Made by a program: the position numbers and the translations under genes. Shown here one piece after another: positions 44,341-55,438 of a stretch of 64,000 nt of DNA; the stretch's first letter is position 1; each line of letters starts with the position of its first letter. The notes below the pieces were generated by a model. That model was given only the letters and a program-made list of their open reading frames with translations, had not been told where the DNA came from and did not search any database. Source of the DNA: Nannobrachium achirus (Eukaryota; Chordata; Actinopteri; Myctophiformes; Myctophidae); the NCBI GenBank assembly GCA_963921795.1, contig OY997654.1, forward strand, positions 4,112,177-4,176,176, in the 5' to 3' direction.

Positions 44341-44479
44341 TCTATGACAAAGGGATGACTCGTATGAGTCAGTCTGGCTGCGGCTCTGCCAAGTCAGTGG
44401 CACAACGGGCTCTGCGTTGGTCTGGTCCCGCTTCCTCGCATCATTAGACCTACATTCAGATGAACTGGATCAATTATAT

Positions 44480-45592
44480 TCTATTCAAAGCCAAAGGAGC
44501 TTTATTGGCATGAGAAAACATAACGTTTACATTGCCAAAGCACATTTCAAATCATAGTAAAAACTGTTGAAAATGGGGAAAGTTGGGGAAGGGGATAGCC
44601 TGCCCTACAGGATTGTGTAAACAGAGCTAAGTCACATTGTGTCCTTATGTACAGTAGGCTATATACAGGTAATGAAGCTTTTTGGAACTAATAGCAGCAT
44701 TCATTTTTTTCTCAATACGATTTCAATAGTAGGCTATAAATAAAGGAAAAGATAAAAGCCTCAAATTGAAAACATGTTTAAAGGTAGCAGCTCTGTTTAT
44801 ACTGTATGTGCAGTAGGTCTGGATGCCAGTCAATGGTTTGTAATAATTTATTTGTGACACTTGCTTTGGCAATGTTGTTTTCTCATGCCAATAAAGCTCC
44901 TTTGAATTGAATTGAATTGTAATCCTTCGGGTGGTTGAATTCCATTCTGTAGCTTCTTTTATTACATCAGTTCACACTGCTGTGTTTGCACATTGTTGTA
45001 TTTCTCCCAGTAGGTATGGGAGTTTTTTGTCTTTGGTCATGTTTTCAAACTCACTTCGGGTGTGTGTAATCTGTGGCAAGTATGTGTCTCTGATGTCTTG
45101 GTAGGTGGTTAGAAAGTATAGCTCTGTTTCTACCACATTTTGTGTGCAGTGGGCATAGCCTGTCTTCCCTTTGGGAGCGGGGTCTGTCTGTGGTGGCCTT
45201 TCTCTATGGCAAGGATGTGTTCGCTGAGTCTGTAACTAGTCAAGGCTTTCCTGAGTTTTGGGTTACTGTGCTCAGATATTCTGCCAATGTATATTTTCTT
45301 TTTAGTGCTAGATAGCATTCCATTTGCTTTGGTTTTGGGTTCTCTTTCCAGTATGTCAGGTAGCTTTATTTTAATCTGGTTTGGTCCAATGGGTTTTCCG
45401 TCTGGTAGTTGTGCTTGGCGTTTGTGCCCAGAGTCCCTGGGCCAGCTGACTCAGTGGGCATCCCTGTAGGTTTTCACTATGGTTGAGGGATATGTTATGA
45501 AGCGTGTCTGGGTTGCCTTCTTTTAGATGTTTATAACACTGAAGTGCTCTCTTTTTTACTTTGATAATGAGTGGGTATCATCCTAATTCTGC
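44480..45592 (-). mobile_element. LINE 3' part, copy 1 (AATTG-tailed family)
   Basis: On the minus strand, fragments read NPKLRKALTSYRLSEHILAI, then ETELYFLTTYQDIRDT and KLPYLLGEIQQCANT. These are pieces of the C-terminal region of a fish LINE polyprotein. The 3' tail includes CCAATAAAGCTCC-TTTG and (AATTG)n. A second tail copy in the other orientation (44,860-44,935) breaks the 3' untranslated part. Several stops and frameshifts; inactive. Confidence 0.7.
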
Positions 45593-45743
45593 AAGTATTG
45601 TTTGTATAAGTAAGTCGGGTTTAGAGTTTTTGTTACTGACAATTCCCTATGACAAGTATACTGTGTTCTATACATCTGTCTTTCAGTGCTCTATGAGATA
45701 CATAATGACCATCTTTAATCTGTGTTTTAATGTTGTCTTGTAG

Positions 45744-45803
45744 ATCTCAGCTGTTCCAGGAGTTCTGGCCTTGTTGGCCTCACAGAGGAAAAACCCTAAA
45801 CTG
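45744..45803 (+). CDS. Exon-like segment 1 of a possible membrane protein
   Basis: A 60-bp open segment sits between a pyrimidine-rich acceptor (TGTTGTCTTGTAG) and a strong donor (GTAAGT at 45,804). It reads ISAVPGVLALLASQRKNPKL, a hydrophobic half followed by a basic, polar turn. It keeps phase 0 at both ends. It is free of repeat sequence, unlike its neighbours. It could join segment 2 at 47,092 in frame. Confidence 0.45.
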
Positions 45804-46007
45804 GTAAGTAGACAATAATACTTTATGTGTTTGTGTATAGGCTACTAACAACACTAAACCCTCACTGGTAAGTATATAGCCTACTGTACACTAACTAAAT
45901 TATAAACCTACACTGGTAAGTAGACAGTAACTAGTCCTGTGCCCAGGGGGTATGCACACTCGCAGTATATGAGGGACTGTTCTGCCCATTGGGCAGAACA
46001 GTCAATT

Positions 46008-46366
46008 CAATTTTCAATTCAATGGAGCTTATTGCAGCATGCAGCAATGCAGCATTATTTTCCTCAAAATGCATTTAAAGGTATCAGCTCTGTTTCATAC
46101 TGTATGTGCAGTAGCTCTAGATGTCAATCCATGGTTTGTAGTCCTTAGGGTGGTTGTGTTTCTAGCCTTTTTTTATCACAACAGTTCACAAATCTTGCTG
46201 CCGTGTTCACACATTGTTGTATTTCCCCCAGTAGGTATAGGAGTTTTTCATCATTGGTCGAGTTTTCAAATTCAATTCGGGTGTTTGTAATCTGTGGGAA
46301 GTATGTGTCTCTGATGTCTTGGTATAGTGGACAGGTGGTTAGAAAGTGTAGCTCTGTTTCTACCAC
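46008..46366 (-). mobile_element. LINE 3' part, copy 2 (same family)
   Basis: The minus strand reads MVETELHFLTTCPLYQDIRD, then TYFPQITNTR and LLYLLGEIQQCVNTAARF, a clean match to copy 1 and to fish LINE C-termini with a CP-Y-xx-R motif. 5' truncated. It ends in CAATTCAATTTTCAATTCAA-type tail text. Confidence 0.78.
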
Positions 46367-46650
46367 ATTCAGTCACCATTGACGTCCAGTTGTTAAATAA
46401 CTGTTGTATCAGTCTGTGATGTCAGTACTATGATGTCAGAGTATGACGTCAGCATGCAAACAGGCGGCCATGGTGGCAACACTTTTTATTATCAGTGATG
46501 TCAGCATACAGACAGACAGTGGACAGACATATCCAAATTTGGGCATTGTTTCAGCATGCGGCTGTTAGCATGTTGGATGTCAGCATACTGATCTCCAAAT
46601 CTCTCCATGTGCCATGATGTTGTGAATGCAACCTTGTTTAACTCTACCTT

Positions 46651-46822
46651 TAACATGTGTGAGCTTGAATGCTCTACTTCATGTGAACATGAATACATTA
46701 ACATGTGTTTAACATGTGTATCCTTGAATGCTCTACTTCATGTGAACATGAATACATTAACATGTGTTTAACATGTGTGTCCTTGAATGCTCTCCTTCAT
46801 GTGAACATACATACATTAACTC
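46651..46822 (+). repeat. 59-bp tandem repeat, ~3 units
   Basis: Each unit has AACATGTGT, CTTGAATGCTCTACTTCATG and TGAACATGAATACATTAAC. The last unit is diverged (CTCCTTC, ACATACATAC). Confidence 0.88.
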
Positions 46823-47091
46823 ATTAAAACTGGGAAAGCATTCCACTGTATATTTTATCTATCGATACAGCTAGCTAAGTTTTCCAGAAAACTCTTAGGG
46901 TTTAGAACATTGGTTTAGAACAGTGGATCTAAAATAAATAGCAAGCGCATGTACAAGCGCTGCAAGCTTGTAGGCTACATCTGCATTTTTGAAAGAATTG
47001 ACAAATTATTTTATTTTTAAATCTTCTCTTCTGGGGGTCCTTTGCGTAAAACAGATACAATTGATGTTGGGGGTCCGTCCGTGTGTATCAG

Positions 47092-47216
47092 ACCTTTGTT
47101 CTCCATGGCATGGTGAAAGGAGCCAACGCCACCACCATCCTATTGGCTGGCTCCCTCAGCCTACTGCTGTGCAGTGTGATGGCCTATGCAGGCTGCCCTG
47201 CTGCGGATGCTATGAT
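47092..47216 (+). pseudogene. Exon-like segment 2, frameshifted membrane-protein exon
   Basis: After an acceptor (GTGTGTATCAG) the frame reads TFVLHGMVKGANATTILLAG, then SLSLLLCSVMAY. This is a loop and a convincing transmembrane helix. The frame that then makes sense is shifted and reads CRLPCCGCYDDY, so a small deletion lies at about 47,187-47,192. The cysteine-rich string resembles the region after the last helix in some fish tetraspan proteins. I cannot name the family. The exon runs into a minisatellite and no clean donor is visible. Confidence 0.42.
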
Positions 47217-47390
47217 GACTACTGTACTTACTGTACTATATACACCACTGGACTGGTAGGACTACTGTACTACTATATACACCACTGGACTGGTAGGACT
47301 ACTGTACTTACTGTACTGTACTATATACACCACTGGACTGGTAGGACTACTGTATTATATACTGACTGGTAGGCTTACTGTACTATATTG
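47215..47390 (+). repeat. Tandem array at the edge of exon-like segment 2
   Basis: Units of ~40-50 bp: GACTACTGTACTTACTGTAC, then TATATACACCACTGGACTGG and TAG. About four copies of varying length. It may have erased the donor of the exon. Confidence 0.85.
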
Positions 47391-48339
47391 TAAACGCCAT
47401 GTACTGTAGCTCGCTCAAAACTGCCCTGAAAACTCACCTTTCAGGAGGCCAGAGAAGGAGTTAGTTATCACTTCTCCCATAGACAGGCCAGAAGTGAGCA
47501 CCAGCCCCTTGTTTCCTCTATCCTGTACATATAGTGTTTTTATAACTGCGAGATTATTGAATGTTTTCTTTGCTTGCTATTTATTATGTCCATGAATTAA
47601 ATACAGAGGGCTTCCAACGTAAAAAAAATGAGAGAAAAAAAACAAAACGTAAAAGGTCTTATTTGGGATCTTTTAGGCAGGGTATTTTAACTTTACTTGT
47701 ACTGTTCTAAAATGTTGTTATTGTATTGACTATACTTGTGCTGTTCTCCATTTCTGTCTAATAACATATTCAACTGGTAGGCCTATTGTACTATGTGAAT
47801 AGTGGAACTCACAGCAAAGGACATATTTAAATATCATGCATCTACAGTGAGGATGTACAAACATCCATGTTCCATTCCATCTCTGTGATAACCCAGACAT
47901 CTTTACATCTCTGATAGCTAATACACCACATGTTGTTGTGTTTGATGAAGAGTCTAGGGAAGTGTCTGTATTAGAGATAACAGCACCTTTGACCTTAGCC
48001 TAGCCCTAGAGGAAGCCTTAGTTTATGACCAAGGTCATTAAATACCAACCACTGCTAAATACCAGCTCAGAGCTATACTGTAGGTGCAGACTATTTGTTT
48101 TTATATTTGGCAGCCTAGGACATTATACCCACAGGCTGGTTGTCAGAGGGTTTCAACAACTTGGGATGCCCAAAAAGGAGGCAAAAAGGCTGGCAAAGTA
48201 TTGTGTTGTCTCTGCTATAATGAGCAGCTGCCATGAAAACATATTGCCATGATTTAGTGAATGTATTCTTGCTGCACCAATAATACTGTTTCTCCCTCAT
48301 GTGGACATAAATAAATGGTTAAAATGTGTGCATTTTCAG
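47391..48339. other. Spacer between exon-like segments
   Basis: At 47,405-47,445 TCGCTCAAAACTGCCCTGAA with AACTCACCTTTC reads SLKTALKTHL, a LINE-tail-like string, but too short to call. A 75-codon frame at 48,025-48,252 is not recognised. Confidence 0.35.
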
Positions 48340-48391
48340 GAGATCCTGGTTCCTCAGACAGAGCCCTACTCACAGCTGTGTTCCTGGCAGG
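48340..48391 (+). CDS. Exon-like segment 3 of a possible membrane protein
   Basis: A 52-bp segment between acceptor TGTGTGCATTTTCAG and donor GTAAGT (48,392). It reads EILVPQTEPYSQLCSWQ plus one base. This fits a cytoplasmic or juxtamembrane tail following the Cys-rich region of segment 2. With segments 1 and 2 it suggests a short multi-pass protein gene on the plus strand from 45.7 to at least 48.4 kb. No earlier exon or final exon was found. Confidence 0.42.
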
Positions 48392-48858
48392 GTAAGTGTT
48401 GAGAACCCGTACATGTCCATGCCCGGGGTCAGAGGAATGGCCGCTCACAAGATGGAAGATTTATGACATATGGAAATGATTGTTTATGATTTAAGGCTAT
48501 ACCTGTGATAAAATAGGTTAAAGTAGACATGTGAGGAAACCTTTGATACTGATGTTCACTGTTGGAACTGAGGTTATCAGAGAGTATAGTATGCAGCTTC
48601 ACTGTTAAGTTGAACAAACTAAACAACAGAACAAGTGAAAACATGGTACGTGTGAGGCCTTGCACTTCCTGTAACTTCCTGTATGTATTGTTGTCTTCTC
48701 TGAAAATGCTCGAAGCCCCAGAAGCGAGGGACTGTTAGGTAGCCTTTAAACCACAGCCACCCGGGGTGACAGCGAGGGCAGAGGAGAGACAGGCTCAGTG
48801 TATGAACTCAGACAAAAGAGTACTGCAGTTGGATGAAAAAGTATCTGTTGAGTATTCT

Positions 48859-48897
48859 TATGTGACAGTTAACAGCAGGGCTGTTAACCGTCACATA
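48859..48897. repeat. Strong 18-bp stem hairpin
   Basis: TATGTGACAGTTAACAGC pairs with GCTGTTAACCGTCACATA around a short AGG turn, with one mismatch. Located at the outer edge of a larger foldback region. Confidence 0.65.
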
Positions 48898-49063
48898 CAC
48901 CCTGAAAGGAGGGGTGGGGGGCATGCGTATCCGGGGTATAAAAGAGGATGGCGCCTAAAAAAAGACACTCTTTTTTGGGCGGGCAAGGATTCTATTTTTT
49001 TATTTTTTATTTTATTTTTTGCTTCTCTCCCTTTTCTCTTTTGTATTTTTCTCGCTTTAGTCT

Positions 49064-49536
49064 TTAAAGGACAACTTTGTTTTTTTACAACAAGGGTTCA
49101 TATTTTAGATTGTAATTAAAGAATATAAAAGATGAGTGTTAAAATGATTTAATTTACTTCGTTAAGTAAATGAAACTATTGTTTTAGAGATTTTTATTTC
49201 AGTGGTTGGGGGCATGCTTACAAGCGGCTAAATATGTCATTTTACACAGAATAAGCCCATTACCAAGATACAACGCAACCTTTCATGGTTAGATGTGACT
49301 TATGGGGGCTAGTAGCGTTACTGTAAATATCAATAAAGAAACTGCTGGCTTATTGTGTCTAAAAAGACATATTTAGCCACTTGTATGCATGCTCCCATGT
49401 ACGCATGCCCCACATTTTAGCACGGTAAGCGTGATAAAACGATAGAACGAAGCAAATGAAAACATTTCAACACTCACTTTTTCTTTTTTCTGATTGCAAA
49501 CTAAAATATGATCCCTTGTTGTAAAAAAAACAAAGT
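49064..49536. repeat. Diverged inverted repeat, ~200-bp arms
   Basis: TTTACAACAAGGGTTCATAT on the left is mirrored by ATATGATCCCTTGTTGTAAA on the right. The inner ACAAGCGGCTAAATATGTCA is mirrored by GACATATTTAGCCACTTGTA. GGGGGCATGC words add outer pairing. Identity is about 75-80%. Probably an old foldback transposon. Confidence 0.65.
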
Positions 49537-49560
49537 TTAAAAAATAAAAGACAGTTATTT

Positions 49561-50289
49561 ATTTATTATTTGGGAACCAAACACTGTGTTGCGCCTCTGC
49601 TCATCCTCGGTCAAAGGTCATCTGCCATTACCATCTCTTTGTAGGATTATTCCAGAGTTTGGGTGAGTCCAGAAATGTGTTCTAGGTTTCATAGCCAAAC
49701 GGTTTAGTCTGTTGTCATTTTAGTGCGTGGTCTCTCATTTTGTCCTGTCCCTCTGGGAGCTCAGGACTGCTGCTGGTCATGGGAACGGAGGGGGCTTCAC
49801 TCTCAGGAGAGCGAGGTTAACCAGCCTGGTGATCACCGGTGGGAGCTTTAAAGTTAAACAGAGGAAGTGGGAGACCAGCGGTGGCTGAAACAAAGCCTGG
49901 ATACTGATTATCACAGGTGGTAATCATTAGTTCAGTGGTACTGAGATAGGGAGACACAGGGACAGTGTGCCAGGGTACATGTGTTATAAAACATCCTTCA
50001 TCAATGAGTGACAGAATGAAACACTCTGCTCTTATCCATGTGTAAAGACTCTACTGGGAGATAATAACTCAGTCTATAAACATTGAGACAGGAGTAGGTT
50101 ATAAGACATTGATGCAGTGGTATTTTTATCTGGTTGATTTTACGATGATAGAATAGCCACTTAATTACATCAGACGAATTCAGCCGAAGCACAGATATGA
50201 GTGAACTGTTGGTGTTGTAATGTTGTAGGGAATCCCCTCAGCCGATTCTAGTAGCGCACAGTCGTGGTCTGCGGGTGAGGTGAGGTGAG
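49561..50289. other. Spacer, no firm feature
   Basis: A short segment 49,645-49,661 after CTCTTTGTAG could be an exon continuing segment 3, but it is too small to support. Otherwise no gene or repeat end is recognised. Confidence 0.35.
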
Positions 50290-50398
50290 CCTAGCCTTAT
50301 TTCAGACTCAGCTCACGCTTTAGTCTGAAACTGTGCTCCATTCTGAGCGATTTACGGGGGACTTTTTTGCGAGCGTGCACGCGCGTGCCCGCCCGCGA

Positions 50399-50446
50399 GT
50401 GATCGCGACGCACAGTGATCGAGACGCACGGTGGACGCGACGCACC
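50399..50446 (+). repeat. Three 16-bp CpG-rich direct repeats
   Basis: GTGATCGCGACGCACA, GTGATCGAGACGCACG and GTGGACGCGACGCACC follow one another without spacers. Each has a CG-A-CGCAC core. Confidence 0.85.
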
Positions 50447-50691
50447 GTCGGGGAGTGTGTGTGTGTGTCTCTGTCTGTGCCAGTGACTGCTTCCACACAG
50501 AACTGCGACCAGAAACTTGTAATCAACATTAAACAGCTTGGTGAAATCAGTGCGCTCGTGCGTGTGTGTGTGTGAACTTCGTTTGAATCGTTTCAACTGC
50601 TGCGCGGATTGGATATTCGTTAGACCCACCCCACCCCCACCCCGCGCGCTCATTGGACAGCCGAAAATAAATCCGATTCATGTACTAAGCT

Positions 50692-50742
50692 CCAGACCAG
50701 AGAAAGAGTCCACTCTGAGAGTGGGCGGGGTCTCTGGTCTGG
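50692..50742. repeat. Hairpin with perfect 12-bp stem
   Basis: CCAGACCAGAGA at 50,692 pairs with TCTCTGGTCTGG ending at 50,742. The interior has CCACTCTGAGAGTGGGC, itself a dyad. Confidence 0.6.
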
Positions 50743-50760
50743 AAGCAGGCTAAGGTGAGC

Positions 50761-53550
50761 CAGCAGTGAACCTCTGAAGCCACTGCTCAGCAGCAGAACA
50801 GTATTGTAAACCTGACCGTGTGAGGTTCTGGTGTGCTGGGAGAGGGGGCGTGTGTCTGTCGAGGGGGTTATTTGGCTGGCTATCCTCAACAGTAAGAGAC
50901 ACTGGTGTTTGGGCAAAGTCCTTCATATAGACATGACGACCATGGAAGCCCAGGTTTGCTTTCATAGAGGCACAGTGTGGAGCAGAACCAGCATTGCATT
51001 GTATATTGCTGGTGTTCTGTTGGTCCACTGTGTTTTATTAAGTTCCGAGTCAACACAGCGTCACAGCCATCTACCCAGGAATTTTAGAGCACTTTGTGCT
51101 TCCATAGGTTGACAAGCTTTATGGAGATGATGGTTTCCTTTAGCCAGACCTTCCCACAGAGCCTAAACTACTAGTAACTGACCAGCCAACTGGCCTGACC
51201 TGAACCCCACAGAGGTTGTCCTGCATATGCCAAATGTCAATCAATGTCCATGATGGTCAATGTCCCACAGGACTCTATCAGGCTTTTCAACTCTAGTGAG
51301 GTCAGCAGTGGACAGAGAGGAAGACTGCTTCTTGACATGACCTCCATGTGACCTCTACAGGTCATGACCCCATGTGACCTCTACAGGTATGACCTTTAGG
51401 GTACGCTACTACTAGGGTTGGGATCATAGACATATAAAGGTAGACGCCTCCTTCGGCTAGGGGGCGTATGCATTGAGCAACTAAGGGAATCTTCATGGCT
51501 TCCGTGTTCATTGCTTCCGCGTGCGTCACACATACGGAAGTCGGTAAGCCAATCAGAGGCAGGTGGGGGCTGGTCTTTACGTATGCAGCCTATAAGAACA
51601 GCTGAGCAGCGCAACATCGGAACTGGCTCTGTTGAATTGAATTGTGGTCCTTGGATAAGTCACGGAAAAGACACGCTGTGATTGGCCAGTAGTCACTTTG
51701 ACTGACAGCGTTCCCTTAGTTTTTTCAGGAAGTCCTGACTAGAACTTTTGCACATCACCCCAATTAACTGCAGAGGCGAACGAGGCATCTAGCTCTTTAT
51801 ATCTGTGGTTGGGATGCTTATGGAGAATAAGCATATGACGTTTTGTATGCCGATTTGGAGTTAACTCCGCCCACTTCGGCCGCCATTGCCGAGGGAGACC
51901 AGTCAAAAAAAAAAAAGTAAAAAGAAGGAAAAAAAAAGACTGGCTGTAGTTGCTTCTTGTCGGTGAGGTGGTGTGTAGGCTGGATGCGTACATTTGTGTA
52001 CATGTGTACTGACTAAAGTATTCAATCAATCAAATAACAGATGGCCACAGCAGGTATCTAATACAAAACAATTAATTCAATTAACCAAAGACAAAACGGA
52101 GCAACAGGGCAACTGGAGAAAAAAAGAATGACCAGAATTGGAGATTTCCACAACAGCTGAGTGTGTGTGGCTTAGATCACTCTTCTCAACTTGGGTGTCT
52201 GTCACTCTAATTTTGTAATAGGTGGACAGTGTTGCATTGTTGGTGTTTTAACAAGTGCACTGAAGCATTAATATGTTCTCATTTCCAACTTGAGGCAACA
52301 GTACTGAGAGATCAGATGTTGAACATTTTCCAGTGACTAAATATAAAATAGGTCTACAATTTAAAAAATTGTTATGCAAGTAAACAACATTCGATTGTGT
52401 TTAATAAATAGGCTTAGGCCTAAAGAGATTAGGTCTATATTTTAATCGGCAATGCAACACCATTGACAACAGGTCTCGTCTTACTCACAATACAAAGTGA
52501 AGCTCACTCGACCATTTCTCTCTCTCTCTCTCTCTCTCTGATAGAATAGAATGGCTGTCTAACTGTGATGATTATGCTGGTCTAGGATCAGATTAACAGG
52601 GGGGAAAGACCTTCTGTGCGTAATGCACGAGTGATGCGTCCGGCTGATGAGAAAGCACCAGCGTGAGCCGGTGAGCGTACAACTATGACAAACAAACCAA
52701 AAATGACTTACCTCTGTAGATAGAAAATAGCCTAAAAACATTCCTTTCTCCCTGGCTTTTGTTTCAATGTTAATATTATAGATTCCTAGGCAACCAACCA
52801 GCAGCATTGGACAATAATAAGTCTACATTACATGATAAAGTTTACACCTCCGATCTGACTTCTGACAGTGCCTGTCAGTCAGTTTACAGCGCACGGCTGC
52901 AGAAAGTGAGTGCTAGATTGAGTAGACCTCACCACATGAAAGGCAGAGGCACGTAAGCTAAATGGTCTGGTCTCTCGGAACCTCGGAAATAAACGGATTT
53001 CGGGACAATGTCACGGGTCTCAAAAAAAAAAGGAAAAAAAATCTGAACGGGACGGAATCAGACAAGACCGTTACGGGGCCACTCGGGTTTGGTTTTGTAA
53101 TTTGGCATAAAAAATATATTTCTATTGAATATATTATAGGCTAGAGCCTATAATGAGATTGAGCAAACAGTTTTGTTTTACAAAAGAGAAAAGATATCTG
53201 GCGTGGCTGAACAAGGACACTGTCTGTCATAGACCCATGATGTTTACCAGGATAAGAAATAACACAGAAAGGTTGCTATTTTGAGAGAGAAATGTCCCGC
53301 AGACTGATTACATTTTGATATGGTTAATTTTGATGATAAGTAGCCTACAATCTATCTCAATATTACATACAGTAATAGTATCATCATGAGTAGGTTATGT
53401 AAACGTTGTAGTGCACTTGTTATTATTATTATTATCATTATAAGTGACGTCCCTCGAAGATGGCGACGGGAAATACGTCATCTGGAGCGAAACTCCTCCC
53501 TAACTCCGCCTTACGCTTACTCTCTATAGGATTTTAATGATTCCCTCTAA
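50761..53550. other. Gene-poor stretch with small promoter-like motifs
   Basis: Near 51,357 is AGGTCATGACC (a perfect AGGTCA dyad) and near 51,549 a CCAATCAG box, with CTATAAGA about 40 bp later. CT microsatellite at 52,517-52,540. Poly-A-rich tract near 51,905-51,940. No splice-bounded coding segment is recognised. Confidence 0.35.
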
Positions 53551-53890
53551 ACCAGAGGTGAGCAACTTTGATGATGGAGAGGACCACTATATTTACACAC
53601 TCACTCCAGAGGACCACTATATTTACACACTCACTCCAGAGGACCACTATATTTACACACTCACTCCAGAGGACCACTATATTTACACACTCACTCCAGA
53701 GGACCACTATATTTACACACTCACTCCAGAGGATCACTATATTTACACACTCACTCCAGAGGACCACTATATTTACACACTCACTCCAGAGGATCACTAT
53801 TTACACACTCACTCCAGAGGATCACTATTTACACACTCACTCCAGAGGACCGCTATATTTACACACTCACTCCAGAGGACCATTATATTT
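53551..53890 (+). repeat. 30-bp tandem array, ~11 units, after a hAT-like end
   Basis: Unit GGACCACTATATTTACACAC, then TCACTCCAGA. Six units are nearly identical, and later ones lose ATAT or change GGACC to GGATC. The array starts after CAGAGGTGAGCAACTTTGAT, which looks like a hAT terminus. Since 30 is a multiple of 3, every frame stays open, giving a decapeptide DHYIYTLTPE; this is not evidence of a gene. Confidence 0.93.
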
Positions 53891-53949
53891 CCACTCCATT
53901 TCCACACTCACTCATTGCATGAGGGACACATTGCATATACCTGTTATCA

Positions 53950-54020
53950 GGTACATCTACAAGCTCAGTCAAAACGTGTCGCAGTATGACATGTTTTGAG
54001 CTTGTAGATCTGCTATTTTT
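53950..54020. repeat. Hairpin P, diverged copy
   Basis: GTACATCTACAAGCTCAGTC, AAAACGTG, then CATGTTTTGAGCTTGTAGAT and CTGCTATTTTTGC. The stem is good; the turn is TCGCAGTATGA. It lies just after the 30-bp array and hAT-like end, so it may be part of the same hAT. Confidence 0.75.
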
Positions 54021-54655
54021 GCTATTTTTGAATTGGAATCCTGAATAATCTTTTGTTAATATTGAATTAGAAAAGTAACATTTGTTAAATTTCAAATGTG
54101 TCATTCTTATTTTAACTGTATGAACTTAAATACAAATACATTGGACATAAAAATGACAATAACATTTTAATACTAGTCAATTAAGCTACAGACTGTATGT
54201 ATTTAAAGCGGGTCATGTTGGCATGTTTGGAATTATAACGGCTGAAATCAATAATAAATCAGTATTTCGATATTAAACTGCCGGCCACATTAATCACTTA
54301 CTGTAGGTCCAGCTATGAAACTAATGTTCATGATAAAATAGCAGTCTGTCTCATAGGACCCATCTACCAGTGACATCATCAATGGGGAATGCAAGCCAAT
54401 AGAAACGGCAGGCTTTCTATTCCTGAAAAGTTACCATGCTATTAGTGGAAGCCATTGGTCTTATTTGCAGGTGACCAGATCAGATCAGATCATTTCCATT
54501 CCATACTTTCTTCTACAGAATTAAACTAGTTAATCCTGGGGGCTCTCTCTCTCTCTCTGTCAGATTGGTGCAAGAGGTCTTTTGGCATGCGACCTCTCAC
54601 TGGGGTAGAGAGCCCAGTGTGCCTTCTGAAGGGGACGGTATATAATGTATATTCA
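54021..54655. other. AT-rich spacer
   Basis: A short CT run is at 54,543-54,559. Nothing else recognisable up to the hAT end at 54,656, where homology to the 34.6-kb block begins abruptly. Confidence 0.45.
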
Positions 54656-55193
54656 CAGGGTTCCGACGGTCATGAAATTCCTGGAAATATTTTGAAATTA
54701 GAAAAATATTTTTCCAGTGCTGGAAAAGTTTTGGAATTGATAAAGGGTCCTGGAAGGTCCTGGAAAAAATAGCTATGCATTGTCTTTGGTTATTGATACC
54801 TCTGAAATGACAAATTAAACATTGGCCACATTGTCTCATATAGGGGCAGAAATTGTGAAAATAGGAGATCTACATGCTCACAACGCCTCGCAACGACTCG
54901 CGTTGTGAGCATGCAGATCGGCTATTTTCACAATAAAACGGTGTTATACAAAATTCCTCTACTCTTAGTGCTCGTCAGGGTGCCGGGGTTCCCCCGTTGA
55001 AATATGGTTATTTTGGGGGTCACGGTCTGAAAAGGTTGAGAACCACTGATATACACTACCTGTCTTTGGGCATTGTGCATAGGAATAAGCGACTCGTTAT
55101 TGATCTGAATTATTGTTATATAGTCCTGGAAATCGGGTTAAATATTCTGGAAAAGTTTTGGAAATTAATTGGTAAAGATGTGTGGGAACCCTG
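54656..55193 (+). mobile_element. hAT element (CAGGGTTCC ends), copy with full hairpin P
   Basis: Ends CAGGGTTCCGACGGTCA and TGTGGGAACCCTG. It shares its whole length with 31,324-31,829 and 34,554-35,059 but keeps the complete P hairpin at 54,852-54,934. The right flank TATACACCTCTGATTCACTT is shared with them; the left flank is not. Confidence 0.82.
54852..54934. repeat. Hairpin P, full copy with candidate empty site elsewhere
   Basis: ATTGTGAAAATAGGAGATCT, then ACATGCTCACAACGC, pairs with GCGTTGTGAGCATGCAGATC and GGCTATTTTCACAAT. Both arms share the compensated change CAAGC to CATGC. The hairpin-free relative at 39,974-40,000 reads ATTGTGAAAATAATAGAACC. Confidence 0.9.
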
Positions 55194-55293
55194 TATACAC
55201 CTCTGATTCACTTCCCCACAACTGCTGTCTCCTGAGTGACCAAGTTACTGCTGCATTTGTTGTTTTTCATTTCAACCAAAATTCCCCTATTTT

Positions 55294-55438
55294 TTTTCTT
55301 TTTTATGTATTTTTTATTTCTATTTTACTTTTTCTCTGTTAAGCACGTGTGCTTCATTTTATGCTCTGTAAAGCACTTTGAGCTGCATTTCATGTCATGA
55401 AAGGTGCTATACAAATAAAGTTTTATTATTTTATTACT
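55294..55438 (+). mobile_element. LINE 3' tail, private insertion
   Basis: It carries TGTAAAGCACTTTGAGCTGC and GGTGCTATACAAATAAAG with an ATT-rich tail, the same family as 41,241-41,580. The two proximal copies (31,913 and 35,143) read straight through, AAATTCCCCCATGTGTGTCT, which is the empty site. Confidence 0.8.

Larger units (their letters stand above)
50290..50760. promoter_or_regulatory. CpG-rich patch with CCAAT and GC boxes
   Basis: High CpG from about 50,340 to 50,660. CCAAT on the minus strand occurs as GGATTGGATA (50,605) and CTCATTGGACAG (50,650). A CCCACCCCACCCCCACCCCG GC-rich run lies between them. A 16-bp motif is repeated three times at 50,399-50,446. It could be a CpG-island promoter or a long terminal repeat; I find no matching second repeat copy in the window. 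Confidence 0.4.

Noticed and set aside
51350-51395. Nuclear-receptor element (AGGTCATGACC) controlling a gene
   Set aside because: The dyad sits in a short duplicated phrase (CATGTGACCTCTACAGGT) and no promoter or gene is evident nearby. A chance match is likely.
53534-53999. 143-150 codon frames with a repeated decapeptide
   Set aside because: The 30-bp array keeps all frames open by arithmetic. The frames run straight from hAT-like text into P hairpin text, with no start context or splice sites.
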